Position numbers and translations under genes: made by a program. A stretch of 64,000 bases of DNA, taken from positions 124,001 through 188,000 of the forward strand of contig JAFAFA010000073.1 in the NCBI GenBank assembly GCA_023423695.1, in the 5' to 3' direction. The stretch is from Pseudomonadota bacterium (GTDB taxonomy: Bacteria; Pseudomonadota; Alphaproteobacteria; Azospirillales; Azospirillaceae). The stretch's first letter is position 1. Every line of letters begins with the position of its first letter. Shown piece by piece: positions 39,176 to 48,145 of this stretch. The notes under the pieces were generated by a model. That model was not told the DNA's origin. It searched no databases and saw only the letters and a list, made by a program, of their open reading frames with translations.

Positions 39176-39535
39176 ATGCCTCCCAAGTCAGAAAAGGCCT
39201 ACGCGGTCGCAGCCGGACGCAGATTGCGAGCCACACGCGAAGCGTTGGGGTATGTAACTGGTCGGGAATTTGCCCAGCTTACGAACGTCTCTGAAGACGT
39301 TCTGTCATCGTGGGAAAGAGGAAAGGCTCTCGTCAGGCCTTGGTACATCTCAACGCTAAAAGAGCGCTGGGGCATAACCCAAGATTGGATTTATGACGGA
39401 GAAATTAAAGGGTTAGAGTTTTCTCTAGGTACCAGATTGAAGGATCTCGACTCACAATCATCCCTCTCTGGAGAAAAAATTGACTTATCGGACCCCGACA
39501 TAGAGCCGAGAAATAAATTGGCAACTCAGCGCTAA
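39176..39535 (+). CDS. CI-like HTH repressor
   Basis: 119 residues from MPPKSEKAYAVAAGRRLRAT. The HTH lies at residues ~10-65: LRATREALGYVTGREFAQLT, NVSEDVLSSWERGKALVRPW and ISTLKERWGITQDWIYDGEI. There is no S24 cleavage domain, so induction would not go through classic RecA-driven cleavage of this protein. Its operators occur before the cro and integrase-operon promoters. The upstream in-frame extension spans the operator and is not coding. Confidence 0.82.
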   Translation: MPPKSEKAYAVAAGRRLRATREALGYVTGREFAQLTNVSEDVLSSWERGKALVRPWYISTLKERWGITQDWIYDGEIKGLEFSLGTRLKDLDSQSSLSGEKIDLSDPDIEPRNKLATQR

Positions 39536-39654
39536 TCCTAATTTATCGGTCGTTTATTATATCTTTTCCAGAATTTAACTCTAACACAATCCCTTGGGAA
39601 CTTGAATATCCCGTCACGAGGTAGCGAGCCAATCACACCTTTCACCCTCTGCGT

Positions 39655-39716
39655 GTCCGAAAATTTTTCGGTTTTCCGTGCCGTCTGCCGTTGACCTGTC
39701 CGAAAATAATTCGGAC
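39655..39716 (+). promoter_or_regulatory. Two cI-type operators overlapping a promoter
   Basis: GTCCGAAAATTTTTCGG (39,655) and GTCCGAAAATAATTCGGAC (39,698-39,716). The second lies inside TTGACC-N17-GACAAT (39,691-39,719), so bound repressor would block this promoter. It drives the operon that ends with the integrase gene. Confidence 0.8.
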
Positions 39717-39747
39717 AATGTGCGTCGATTCACGCATGAGGTCAAAG

Positions 39748-40197
39748 ATGACGGGAGTCGCTATCAAAGCCCCCCTTCAGCGTCGTGTCGGGGCGCAGAA
39801 CGTATCAATGGACCGATCCTTCGCGCCGTCGCACTCCGAAAAGCTGGAGCGCACGCTGCGGCACATGGTTCCGGCGCTGCCCAAGACAGGGGCGACGCCG
39901 TTGGTCACCTACAACGTGGTGGTCAACAACCGCTGGACCATGCATCGGACCTCCATGCGGCTCGATGTGACATCGTGGCTGCTGCTGGACCACATAGCGG
40001 AAGCGGAAGGCTACGCGAACCGGGACATCCTGATCAGCGCGGTCCATGAGAGGTTCCACGCCGACGATCTACCGCTGACCGCTATGGTCCGTCTTTTCCT
40101 CCAGACCTACACCGCGCCGGTCGCTGTGCTGGACTTCCTCGGTAGGGAGCGCCGCGCCAAAGGCTGCGGGTTCACGACCGACCGGACAAGGAACTGA
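39748..40197 (+). CDS. Hypothetical phage protein, possible ribbon-helix-helix type
   Basis: 149 residues from MTGVAIKAPLQRRVGAQNVS, after ribosome site GAGGTCAAAG. A predicted strand-helix unit (STSMRLDVTSWLLLDHIAEA written as MHRTSMRLDVTSWLLLDHIA) followed by EGYANRDILISAVHERFHAD resembles RHH-type DNA binding. First gene of the repressor-controlled operon. Uncertain function; may regulate the integrase operon. Confidence 0.55.
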   Translation: MTGVAIKAPLQRRVGAQNVSMDRSFAPSHSEKLERTLRHMVPALPKTGATPLVTYNVVVNNRWTMHRTSMRLDVTSWLLLDHIAEAEGYANRDILISAVHERFHADDLPLTAMVRLFLQTYTAPVAVLDFLGRERRAKGCGFTTDRTRN

Positions 40198-40198
40198 C

Positions 40199-40381
40199 GT
40201 GACCTGTGCTGGACAACAGACCGCGGCCGTCGCACGCCTCGTCCATTGGCACCTGGAAGAAGCCGGCCGCGCTGAGCTGGAGGCGGGAAACACCGGCCTC
40301 CCCCTCCGTCGCCTGCGCCTACTGTCCGCCGCGCGCTATCACCGCGATTGCGCCGAGCTGGCGCGGGAGGAACTGCCGTGA
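40199..40381 (+). CDS. Small hypothetical phage protein
   Basis: 60 residues from a GTG after AAGGAACTGAC. Reads TCAGQQTAAVARLVHWHLEE then LEAGNTGLPLRRLRLLSAAR and a final acidic helix. It lies one base after the previous gene and overlaps the next (GTGA), so it belongs to the operon. No family recognised. Confidence 0.5.
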   Translation: MTCAGQQTAAVARLVHWHLEEAGRAELEAGNTGLPLRRLRLLSAARYHRDCAELAREELP

Positions 40382-40728
40382 ACATAACTCTGTCGGATTT
40401 CCTCGCGGGTCCAGGCGGCGATCTTGTCCGCCGCCTCGGCCTGCCGGCGGACCTCATGGCCGGCTGCTCGTGCTGGGCGATGCTCACCGCGGTGGCGATC
40501 GCCCACAACAGCCAAACCGACGGCGGCGTGTGGCGGACGGCAGAGCGGTTGTTCGGTGTCCTGTCCTCCGGCGAGCGGGCGGTCCTGCTGGCGCTGCTGG
40601 GGGCGCTCGATTTCAGCAGCCTTGCGGACCAGCTCGCCGCCCGGGCCGGCACCTGGGCCCTGATGGATGTCACCCATGGCAGACACCGCGACGCGGTCGC
40701 TGCCTGCATCCTGCGCCGTGATTCCTGA
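40378..40728 (+). CDS. Hypothetical phage protein
   Basis: 116 residues from a GTG coupled to the preceding stop. Alpha-helical, Ala-rich: SDFLAGPGGDLVRRLGLPAD, MAGCSCWAMLTAVAIAHNSQ, then RLFGVLSSGERAVLLALLGA and GRHRDAVAACILRRD. A hydrophobic stretch (CSCWAMLTAVAIA) might be membrane-related but is short. No family recognised. Confidence 0.55.
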   Translation: MNITLSDFLAGPGGDLVRRLGLPADLMAGCSCWAMLTAVAIAHNSQTDGGVWRTAERLFGVLSSGERAVLLALLGALDFSSLADQLAARAGTWALMDVTHGRHRDAVAACILRRDS

Positions 40729-40785
40729 CATGCACCTTCAACGGACCAGCCGCAGGATGCGGCAGCGAAAGTGGGAGGCGGACCG

Positions 40786-40983
40786 GTGAACGCCCAGGAA
40801 CGCGAATTGGTCTTTCTCCGCCGGCGGGTCGCCGATCTGGAACAGGCGATCCGCACCCTGAGAGAGACTTTCGACCGGGTGTACACTCCCCGCGGTCGGC
40901 GTTCTGCCGATCCCGATCAGGCATTCGAAAGGGCAAGTCATGCCGCGCGAGAAAATCGTAAGGCGGCGCCTGGCAAGCGGTGA
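40786..40983 (+). CDS. Small coiled-coil phage protein
   Basis: 65 residues from a GTG following GGGAGGCG. A basic heptad-rich stretch (RRRVADLEQAIRTLRETFDR) is followed by a Lys/Arg-rich tail. Its end overlaps the integrase start by 44 bp. Size and position beside int suggest an excisionase-like or accessory role, though no HTH is visible. Confidence 0.5.
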   Translation: MNAQERELVFLRRRVADLEQAIRTLRETFDRVYTPRGRRSADPDQAFERASHAARENRKAAPGKR

Positions 40984-41860
40984 AGTGAGAGAATACCGCT
41001 ATCCAGAGCGCCGTTACGAACCAAGAACCGTGGGCGCCATCGTCGAGGAATACCGGCGATCGCCCGAATACACCAAGCTCGCTCCCTCAACGAAGAAGGA
41101 CTATCTGGGCGTCCTCGGCAAGTTCGAGGAGGTGCTGCATGTTCCCATCGTGGATGTCCGGCGGCGCCACATCCTCAGCATGCGCGACAGCTACGCGGAC
41201 CGGCCGGGGCTGGCCAACAGCATCATCAGCATCTGGTCGATCCTGCTGAAGTTCGCTGTCGACCGGGAGTATGTGCTGGCGAACCCGGCCGCCGGCGTCG
41301 AGCGGTTGCAACTCGGCGAATGGGAGCGGTGGCCGGACCGGGCGGTCGATTTCGCCCTTGCCCACTTCAAGGAGCCTATGCGCCGGGCCGTGGTGCTGGC
41401 GCTCTACACCGGCCAGAGGTCATCGGACCTCATCAAGATGCGATGGGACGACTATGACGGCTCCGCGATCCAGGTTACTCAGAAAAAGACCGGTACCCGC
41501 CTGTGGGTACCGTGTCACGCGGACCTAAAGGCCGAGTTGACGGAGTGGAAGAGAAACGCTACCTCCGTGACAATACTGGTTAACCCGGCTTCCGAACAGC
41601 CCTGGAACAGAATAGGATTTTCCAATGCCGTACGTTTGGCAATCAAAGCACATCCAGAGCTGAAGGGTTACGTTTTCCATGGCCTGCGGAAAGCCTCTGC
41701 CTCACTGCTGGCGGAGGCCGGCTGTTCGGCTCTGGAGATCGCGGCCATCACCGGGCACATGTCACTGAAAAATCTCGAAATCTACACACGTCAGGCGGAC
41801 CAGCGACAAAGGGCGAACGCCGCCATCGCGAAGCTGGAAAATTACCGACGGAAAACGTAG
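40940..41860 (+). CDS. int: Prophage integrase (tyrosine recombinase)
   Basis: 306 residues. Catalytic parts: LYTGQRSSDLIKMRWDDY (Arg), IQVTQKKTGTRLWVPCHADL (Lys), FHGLRKASASLLAEAGC (His-x-x-Arg, here HGLRK), AAITGHMSLKNLEIYTRQAD (His and Tyr). It is the last gene of the prophage and is in the operon repressed by the cI-type operators. The att core next to it could not be read; glmU follows 251 bp downstream. Confidence 0.9.
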   Translation: MPREKIVRRRLASGEVREYRYPERRYEPRTVGAIVEEYRRSPEYTKLAPSTKKDYLGVLGKFEEVLHVPIVDVRRRHILSMRDSYADRPGLANSIISIWSILLKFAVDREYVLANPAAGVERLQLGEWERWPDRAVDFALAHFKEPMRRAVVLALYTGQRSSDLIKMRWDDYDGSAIQVTQKKTGTRLWVPCHADLKAELTEWKRNATSVTILVNPASEQPWNRIGFSNAVRLAIKAHPELKGYVFHGLRKASASLLAEAGCSALEIAAITGHMSLKNLEIYTRQADQRQRANAAIAKLENYRRKT

Positions 41861-42111
41861 GAAAATTGCGCAGGTAACCCGTTGGAAACATTCGTTTATT
41901 GCAGATTGAAACAAAAGTTGACTTGGGCTTCCTTCGCGTGCTGTGGCACACCACTCTCGGAATTGCCGATGGTGCAGTGCGCACTCCGGAAGATGCGTCG
42001 CCCGCGGGAGCAGTGATGTCTTAACCTTTCCTGGCTCAAGTACGGCGCTTTCATCGATCGGTTTCCCTCCACCCCTTCCCGTCCACCCAAGGTCCGACCA
42101 GGAACACCACC

Positions 42112-43464
42112 ATGGCCCATCGTCCGCTCGCCTGCGTGATCCTCGCCGCCGGCAAGGGCACGCGCATGAAATCCGATCTGCCCAAGGTGCTGCACCGGGT
42201 GGCCGGCCGGCCGATGGTCGGGCATGTGCTGGCCGCGGTGAAGACGCTCGACCCCGACCATGTCGTGGTGGTGGTCGGCCCCGGCATGGACAGCGTCGCC
42301 GCCGCCGTTGCCCCCTACCCCACCGCGGTCCAGCATGAGCAGCGCGGCACCGCCGACGCCGTGCGCGCCGCCTTCGGCTTGCTGGAAGGCTTCACTGGCG
42401 ACGTCATCGTGCTGTACGGCGACACGCCGCTGGTCACTCCCGACACGCTGCGTGCCCTGGTGCAGGCGCGCCGGCAGGCGGCCGACCCGGCGGTGGTTGT
42501 TCTGGGCATGCGGCCCGACGATCCCGGCGCCTATGGCCGCCTGATCCTGAACGCCCGCGGCGGGCTGGAGAAGATCGTCGAGTATCTCGACGCCAGCGAG
42601 GAGGAGCGCGCGGTCACCCTGTGCAACGCCGGCCTGATGGCGTTCGACGGTGCGCGCATGTTCGACCTGATCGGCAGCGTCGGCAACGACAACGCCAAGT
42701 CCGAATATTACCTGACCGACGTGGTTCAGATCGCACGCCGCGCCGGCATGGCCTGCGCCGTGGTGGAGGCCGCCCCGGCCGAGGTGGTCGGCGTCAACTC
42801 CCGCGCCGAACTGGCGGAGGTGGAAAAGCTGCTGCAGCGCCGCCTGCGCAAGGCCGCGATGGACAACGGCGCCACGCTGATCGACCCCGACAGCACCTTC
42901 CTCAGCGTCGACACCAAGCTCGGCCGCGACGTGATTGTCGGTCCCGGCTGCTTCTTCGGCGCCGGTGTGACGGTGGGCGATCGCGTGGAGATCAAGTCCT
43001 ACTGCCATTTAGAGGGCGTGCGCATCGACAGCGGCGCAGCCATCGGCCCCTTCGCCCGGCTGCGTCCCGGTGCGGAAATCGGCCCGGACGCCCACATCGG
43101 CAATTTCGTCGAGGTTAAGAACGCGGTGATCGAGGCCGGGGCCAAGGCCAACCACCTGACCTACATCGGCGACGCCCGCGTCGGCGCCAAGGCCAACATC
43201 GGCGCCGGCACCATCACCTGCAACTATGACGGCTTTTCCAAGAGCCGGACGGAGATCGGCGCCGGGGCCTTTATCGGCTCCAACAGCGCGCTGGTCGCAC
43301 CGGTGGTCATCGGCGACGGCGCCATCGTCGGCGCCGGCAGCGTTGTGACGATGGCGGTGGAAGCCGATGCGCTTGTGGTCGCCCGCGGCAGCCAGAAGGC
43401 TTACGCCGGCTGGGCGCAGCGTTTCCGCGAACGGAAGCAAAACGAGAAAGCGAAAAAGGCGTAA
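42112..43464 (+). CDS. glmU: Bifunctional UDP-GlcNAc pyrophosphorylase / GlcN-1-P acetyltransferase
   Basis: 450 residues. The N-terminal uridyltransferase has ACVILAAGKGTRMKSDLPKV and the YGDTPLVT metal site, and the C-terminal left-handed beta-helix has the hexapeptide repeats (GPFARLRPGAEIG, GNFVEVKNAVIEAGAK, GAGTITCNYDG). It makes UDP-GlcNAc for peptidoglycan and lipid A in two steps. It pairs with glmS 56 bp downstream, as in many bacteria. This is the first chromosomal gene past the prophage. Confidence 0.97.
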   Translation: MAHRPLACVILAAGKGTRMKSDLPKVLHRVAGRPMVGHVLAAVKTLDPDHVVVVVGPGMDSVAAAVAPYPTAVQHEQRGTADAVRAAFGLLEGFTGDVIVLYGDTPLVTPDTLRALVQARRQAADPAVVVLGMRPDDPGAYGRLILNARGGLEKIVEYLDASEEERAVTLCNAGLMAFDGARMFDLIGSVGNDNAKSEYYLTDVVQIARRAGMACAVVEAAPAEVVGVNSRAELAEVEKLLQRRLRKAAMDNGATLIDPDSTFLSVDTKLGRDVIVGPGCFFGAGVTVGDRVEIKSYCHLEGVRIDSGAAIGPFARLRPGAEIGPDAHIGNFVEVKNAVIEAGAKANHLTYIGDARVGAKANIGAGTITCNYDGFSKSRTEIGAGAFIGSNSALVAPVVIGDGAIVGAGSVVTMAVEADALVVARGSQKAYAGWAQRFRERKQNEKAKKA

Positions 43465-43520
43465 GGTCGGTTCGGGTCCTCACTCTCCGGTCGGAATCTT
43501 TTTTCAGGAGCATCAGGTCC

Positions 43521-45347
43521 ATGTGCGGCATCATCGGCATCAACGGCATCCACGACGCGTCCCCCCGGCTGGTGGAAGGCCTGCGCCGGCTCGAATACCG
43601 CGGCTATGACAGCGCGGGCGTCGCCACCCTGGTGAACGGCCACATCGAGCGCCGCCGCGCCGAGGGCAAGCTGAACAACCTGGACATGAAGCTGCGCGAT
43701 CAGCCGCTGTCCGGCACTGTCGGCATTGGCCACACCCGCTGGGCCACCCATGGCGGCCCGACGGAGAACAATGCCCATCCGCACGCCACCAAGCGCGTCG
43801 CCGTCGTCCACAACGGCATCATCGAGAATTACCAGGAGCTGAAGGACGAGCTGACCGGCCACGGCTACGTCTTCGAAAGCGCCACCGACACCGAGGTGAT
43901 CGTCCATCTCGTCACCTATTACCTGGAAAAGCACGGCATGACGCCGGTCCAGGCGTCGGCCGCCGCCTTCAAGCGCTTCACCGGCGCCTTCGCCCTGGTG
44001 CTGATCTTCGCGGGTGAGCATGAGCTGATGATCGGCGCCCGCCACGGCACGCCGCTGGCCGTCGGCTATGGCGACGGCGAGATGTATCTGGCGTCCGACG
44101 CCTTCGCGCTGGCACCGCTGACCAACCGCATCTGCTATCTGGAGGACGGCGACTGGGTCGAGGTCAGCCGCACCGCCGCCATCGTCCACGACGCCGCCGA
44201 CGCGGTGGTGGAGCGGCCGGTGAAGACCACGGCGGTGTCCGGCGCCCTGATCGGCAAGGACGGCTACCGCCACTACATGCTCAAGGAAATCTACGAGCAG
44301 CCGCAGGTCATCGGCGACACGCTGAACGCCTACATCAACCCGGAAACCGGCACCTTCACTCTGCCGGACTTTCCCTTCGATCTTGCCGGCGCGTCGAAGC
44401 TGACCATCGTCGCCTGCGGCACCGCCTATTACGCCGGCTTCGTCGCCAAATACTGGTTCGAGACGCTGGCCCGCATCCCGGTCGAGGTCGACATCGCCTC
44501 GGAGTTCCGCTACCGCGAGGCCCCGCTGCCGCCGGGCGGCATCGCGCTGTTCATCTCGCAGTCGGGCGAGACGTTGGACACGCTGGAGGCTCTGCGTTAC
44601 TGCAAGCGTCAGGGCCAGAAGATCCTGTCGATCGTGAACGCCCCGGAAAGCACCATCGCGCGGGAATCCGACGCGGTGCTCTACACCATGGCGGGGCCGG
44701 AGATCGGCGTCGCCTCGACCAAGGCCTTCACCACCCAGCTGACCACGCTGGCCTGCCTTGCCGTCACCGTCGGCCGCGCCCGCGGCGCCATCGACCAGGA
44801 GCGGATGCAGCAGATCGCCCACGCCCTGCGCGAGGTGCCGGCCCGCGCCGCCGATGTTCTGGCCCATGACGAGCGGCTGAAGGAACTGGCGCAGGAGGTG
44901 TCGGAGGCCCGCGACGTGCTGTATCTGGGCCGCGGCGCCATGTATCCGCTGGCCCTGGAGGGCGCGCTGAAGCTGAAGGAGATCAGCTACATTCATGCCG
45001 AAGGCTACGCCGCCGGCGAACTGAAGCACGGCCCCATCGCGCTGATCGACGACAATGTGCCGGTGATCGTGCTGGTCCCGTCCGATGCCCTGTTCGAGAA
45101 GGTGGTGTCGAACGTACAGGAGGTCTGCGCCCGCTCCGGCAAGGTCCTGCTGCTTGCCGACAAAAAGGGCATCGACAAGCTGAAGGACAAGGTCCGCTGG
45201 TCGGTCGAGCTGCCCGCTTGCGACCCGCTGGTGGCGCCGCTGCTGTATGCCATCCCGGTGCAGCTGCTTGCCTACCACACGGCCGTGCTGAAGGGGACGG
45301 ATGTCGATCAGCCGCGTAACTTGGCAAAGTCGGTCACTGTCGAGTAA
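43521..45347 (+). CDS. glmS: Glutamine--fructose-6-phosphate aminotransferase (isomerizing)
   Basis: 608 residues. Starts MCGIIGINGI with the catalytic Cys1, then GHTRWATHGGPT; the two SIS domains follow: CGTAYYAGFVAKYWFE and ISQSGETLDTLEALRYCKRQ, ending in LAKSVTVE with the glmS C-terminal signature. It forms glucosamine-6-phosphate, the entry to hexosamine synthesis. Transcribed with glmU. Family length is about 608. Confidence 0.98.
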   Translation: MCGIIGINGIHDASPRLVEGLRRLEYRGYDSAGVATLVNGHIERRRAEGKLNNLDMKLRDQPLSGTVGIGHTRWATHGGPTENNAHPHATKRVAVVHNGIIENYQELKDELTGHGYVFESATDTEVIVHLVTYYLEKHGMTPVQASAAAFKRFTGAFALVLIFAGEHELMIGARHGTPLAVGYGDGEMYLASDAFALAPLTNRICYLEDGDWVEVSRTAAIVHDAADAVVERPVKTTAVSGALIGKDGYRHYMLKEIYEQPQVIGDTLNAYINPETGTFTLPDFPFDLAGASKLTIVACGTAYYAGFVAKYWFETLARIPVEVDIASEFRYREAPLPPGGIALFISQSGETLDTLEALRYCKRQGQKILSIVNAPESTIARESDAVLYTMAGPEIGVASTKAFTTQLTTLACLAVTVGRARGAIDQERMQQIAHALREVPARAADVLAHDERLKELAQEVSEARDVLYLGRGAMYPLALEGALKLKEISYIHAEGYAAGELKHGPIALIDDNVPVIVLVPSDALFEKVVSNVQEVCARSGKVLLLADKKGIDKLKDKVRWSVELPACDPLVAPLLYAIPVQLLAYHTAVLKGTDVDQPRNLAKSVTVE

Positions 45348-45684
45348 AGCAGAAGACGCAGAGTGTCGTTTATATCTGCGGCCAGAAATATCTGAGAATG
45401 GGGCTGATTGAGTAGTCGCGCGCTCCTGGGAAGCCGTATCCTCTGTCGAGGATACGCTTCCGCGGGATCGGGCATGCCCTGCATGAACTTGCCTGGAGAC
45501 CGTGAAGAACCTACCGCTATGGTCTGAGGGACCGGGAGGTTTGGCGTCGGTGCCGCATATCGGCGCAGGCCGATGGAAGAGGTCAAGCGGAAAGCGGTTC
45601 GGCTGGACCGCCGGCGGATCCGTGATAGTCACCGCGACCACGGTGAACGCCAAATCCACCCGCCGCATGCAGCAAAGCGAGCCA
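45348..45684. other. Intergenic region without a supported gene
   Basis: About 340 bp between glmS and the tRNA terminator. One short hairpin (CGTATCCTC/GAGGATACG near 45,438) could end glmS transcription. No protein-like frame on either strand. Confidence 0.45.
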
Positions 45685-45723
45685 AAACGAAAAGGGCCTA
45701 GCCGCTTAAACGGCTAAGCCCTT
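45685..45723 (-). terminator. Terminator of tRNA-Arg
   Basis: AAGGGCTTAGCCG pairs with CGGCTAGGCCCTT (one mismatch) around TTTAAG, followed on the minus strand by TTTCGTTTT. It lies directly after the tRNA 3' end. Confidence 0.8.
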
Positions 45724-45730
45724 GAATTCA

Positions 45731-45807
<77 letters not shown>

Positions 45808-45906
45808 ATCGCTGGTGGAGGTGGAACATAGTCGAAGCTCCGCGGCGACGCAAACACTAAATTCAGCCATTTTTCGACGATGCCGCAGCGCCTCACCTCC
45901 GCCTCG

Positions 45907-45942
45907 TGGAAACGTTTCCATTCTTCATGAAAGCGTTTTCCT
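45907..45942 (+). promoter_or_regulatory. LacI-type operators upstream of the regulator
   Basis: TGGAAACGTTTCCA at 45,907-45,920 is a perfect palindrome, and TGAAAGCGTTTTCC at 45,928-45,941 is a second, imperfect site. Both carry the central CG of LacI/GalR operators. They lie 100 bp upstream of the LacI-family start, indicating autoregulation with the transporter operon. Confidence 0.85.
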
Positions 45943-46019
45943 GGCGTCACGCGATTGCAACACGCCGCCGTCACTCTGCCCCGCGCCGGATCGACCGGTA
46001 CTGGAAGGACGGGTGCTTG

Positions 46020-47132
46020 ATGGTGCGGGATGGGATGCGGTTCACGGATGGGCAGACGGCGCGGGGCACCGCCCGCGGGGTGGAGCGCGTGGCGACGATC
46101 CGCGATGTGGCGGCGCGCGCCGGGGTGTCCATCGCCACCGTGTCGCGCGTCCTCAACGGCAGCGGCAACGCCACGCCGGAAACCATGGAGAAGGTCCGCA
46201 CCGCGGCGTCGGACCTGTCCTTCCGCCCCAGCACCATCGGGCGCAGCCTGAAAGCAGCGCGCACGCGCACCGTCGGCGTGCTGGTGCCGTCGCTGACCAA
46301 TCCCGTCTTCGCCGAGAGCGTCGCCGGCATCCAGGAATCCGCGGCTGAAGTCGGATACAGCGTGCTGATCGCCTCCACCGACTATGATCCGGGCAGGGAA
46401 TCCCGCGCCATCGAAGGGCTGCTGTCCAACCGGGTGGAAGGACTGGTGCTGACCGTCGCCGATGCGGACCGCAGCGGCTCGCTCGACACGCTGGACGAGG
46501 TGCGGCTCCCCTATGTGCTGGCCTACAACCAGCCGGAACGTGCGTTGCGCGCCCATGTGTCGGTCGACAATGTCACGGCCGCCCGCACGGTGGTCGAACG
46601 GATGGCAGCGCTGGGCCACCGGCGCATCGGCATGATCGCCGGACGCTTCCGCCAGTCCGACCGCTCACGCCGGCGCCATGCCGGCTGGCAGGCGGCGCTG
46701 GGCGATGGCGGACTGCCGCCGGGACCGGTGGTGGAGGTCGATTTCAACGAACTGCGGCTGACCCACCGGCTGGCTCCCCATCTGGAGGGACCGGAACGGC
46801 CGACCGCCTTCTTCGCCTCCAACGACATGCTGGCGCTCGCCACCATCCGGGCGCTGCGCGACCTCGGCTTGCGGGTGCCGGACGACGTGTCGGTCTGCGG
46901 CTTCGACGGAATCGAGGTCGGCCGGCTGATGTCGCCCAGCCTCGCCACCCTGGTGCAGCCGGCCCGCGCCATGGGCGCCACCGCCTTCGAATGCCTGCGC
47001 ACCGGCTTTTCCGGCGACCTGCAGGGGCGCGCTGTGATGCTGCCCTTCACTCTGCGTCCGGGCGAATCGCTCGGCCCGGCGCCTTCCGAACCGATCCAAG
47101 CGCTTCCCGAACGGAGATACCCTCGATCATGA
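46020..47132 (+). CDS. LacI-family transcriptional regulator of the transporter operon
   Basis: 370 residues from MVRDGMRFTDGQTARGTARG. The HTH reads ATIRDVAARAGVSIATVSRV and LNGSGNATPETMEKVRTAAS, with the hinge RPSTIGRSLKAARTRTVGVL. The periplasmic-binding-like domain follows (VPSLTNPVFAESVAGIQESA, NVTAARTVVERMAALGHRRI, TAFFASNDMLALATIRALRD). It overlaps the ABC binding-protein gene by 4 bp (ATGA), so it controls the operon it heads. Confidence 0.93.
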   Translation: MVRDGMRFTDGQTARGTARGVERVATIRDVAARAGVSIATVSRVLNGSGNATPETMEKVRTAASDLSFRPSTIGRSLKAARTRTVGVLVPSLTNPVFAESVAGIQESAAEVGYSVLIASTDYDPGRESRAIEGLLSNRVEGLVLTVADADRSGSLDTLDEVRLPYVLAYNQPERALRAHVSVDNVTAARTVVERMAALGHRRIGMIAGRFRQSDRSRRRHAGWQAALGDGGLPPGPVVEVDFNELRLTHRLAPHLEGPERPTAFFASNDMLALATIRALRDLGLRVPDDVSVCGFDGIEVGRLMSPSLATLVQPARAMGATAFECLRTGFSGDLQGRAVMLPFTLRPGESLGPAPSEPIQALPERRYPRS

Positions 47133-48145
47133 TGAAGCCGTTCCTGCTCGGCGCCGCTACTCTGGCCGCCGCCCTGACCACAGCGGTGACGCCCGCCACC
47201 GCGGCGGAGCCGACCGCCATCTGCTACAACTGCCCGCCGGAATGGGCCGATTGGGCGTCACAATTGAAGGCGATCAAGGCCGATCTCGGCATCGCCGTGC
47301 CGTTCGACAACAAGAACTCCGGCCAGTCGCTCGCCGCCATGCTGGCGGAAAAGGACAAGCCGGTGGCCGACGTCGTCTATCTTGGCGGGCCGGTCGGCAT
47401 CCAGGCCAAGGCGGCGGGTGTCGTCACCCCCTTCAAGCCGGCGGCCTGGGCCGAAATCCCCGACGGCATGAAGGACGCCGACGGCAATTGGTTCGCCATC
47501 CACAGCGGCACGCTGGGCTTCTTCGTCAACACCGAGGCGCTGGGCGGCAAGCCGGTGCCGCAGAGCTGGGCCGACCTGCTGAAGCCCGATTACTCGGGCA
47601 TGGTCGGCTATCTCGACCCGACCAGCGCCGCCGTCGGCTATGTCGGCGCGGTGGCGGTCAATCTGGCGCTGGGCGCCGATTATGGCAGCTTCGACACGGC
47701 GGTCGGCTGGTTCAAGGATTTGCAGAAGAACCAGCCCATCGTGCCGAAGCAGACCTCCTACGCCCGCGTGCTGTCGGGCGAGATTCCGATCCTGATCGAC
47801 TACGACTTCAACGCCTACCGCGCCAAATACACCGACAAGGCGCCGGTCGCCTTCGTCATCCCCAAGGAAGGCACGGTGTCCGTCCCCTATGTGATGGCGC
47901 TGGTCAAGAACGGCCCGAACCCGGACAACGGCAGGAAGGTGCTGGACTACGTCCTGTCGGACAAGGGCCAGACGCTGTGGGCCAACGCCTTCATGCGCCC
48001 GGTCCGCGCCGAGGCGATGTCGCCGGAAACCGCGGCCAAGTTCCTGCCGGCCGCCGACTACGCCCGCGCCAAGCCGGTCGACCTTGCCCGCATGGCCGAG
48101 GCGCAGAAGGGCTTCATGGACCGCTATCAGGCGGAGGTGAAGTGA
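47129..48145 (+). CDS. ABC transporter substrate-binding protein
   Basis: 338 residues with a signal peptide (MMKPFLLGAATLAAALTTAV, cleavage near TPATAAEP). Periplasmic-binding fold of the iron/polyamine/phosphate-ester group: DVVYLGGPVGIQAKAAGVVT, FFVNTEALGGKPVPQSWADL, YAKYTDKAPVAFVIPKEGT (written YRAKYTDKAPVAFVIPKEGT). No substrate can be read. A CpdA/GpdQ-like phosphodiesterase later in the cluster hints at an organic phosphate ester. Coupled to the regulator and the permease. Confidence 0.87.
   Translation: MMKPFLLGAATLAAALTTAVTPATAAEPTAICYNCPPEWADWASQLKAIKADLGIAVPFDNKNSGQSLAAMLAEKDKPVADVVYLGGPVGIQAKAAGVVTPFKPAAWAEIPDGMKDADGNWFAIHSGTLGFFVNTEALGGKPVPQSWADLLKPDYSGMVGYLDPTSAAVGYVGAVAVNLALGADYGSFDTAVGWFKDLQKNQPIVPKQTSYARVLSGEIPILIDYDFNAYRAKYTDKAPVAFVIPKEGTVSVPYVMALVKNGPNPDNGRKVLDYVLSDKGQTLWANAFMRPVRAEAMSPETAAKFLPAADYARAKPVDLARMAEAQKGFMDRYQAEVK

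Larger units (their letters stand above)
1..41860. mobile_element. Lambda-type prophage, right-hand ~41.9 kb (left end outside window)
   Basis: The segment has a full head module and part of the tail module in lambda order on the minus strand, an early region with a cI/cro-like switch, an initiator with internal iterons, and a tyrosine integrase as its last gene at the right. Chromosomal glmU follows 251 bp after the integrase. The left attachment site is not visible, and I could not identify the right attachment core between 41,861 and 42,111. Two apparent blemishes suggest it may be defective: terL is interrupted and carries a 1-nt frameshift, and a duplicated parA/DUF3102 remnant has decayed. 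Confidence 0.93.

Noticed and set aside
41861..42111. Right attachment core of the prophage
   Set aside because: Without the left end in view, no repeat can be matched, so none is reported.
43401..45668. Very long open frame opposite glmS
   Set aside because: It is the antisense shadow of a GC-rich gene; low complexity, no ribosome site, no protein-like motif.
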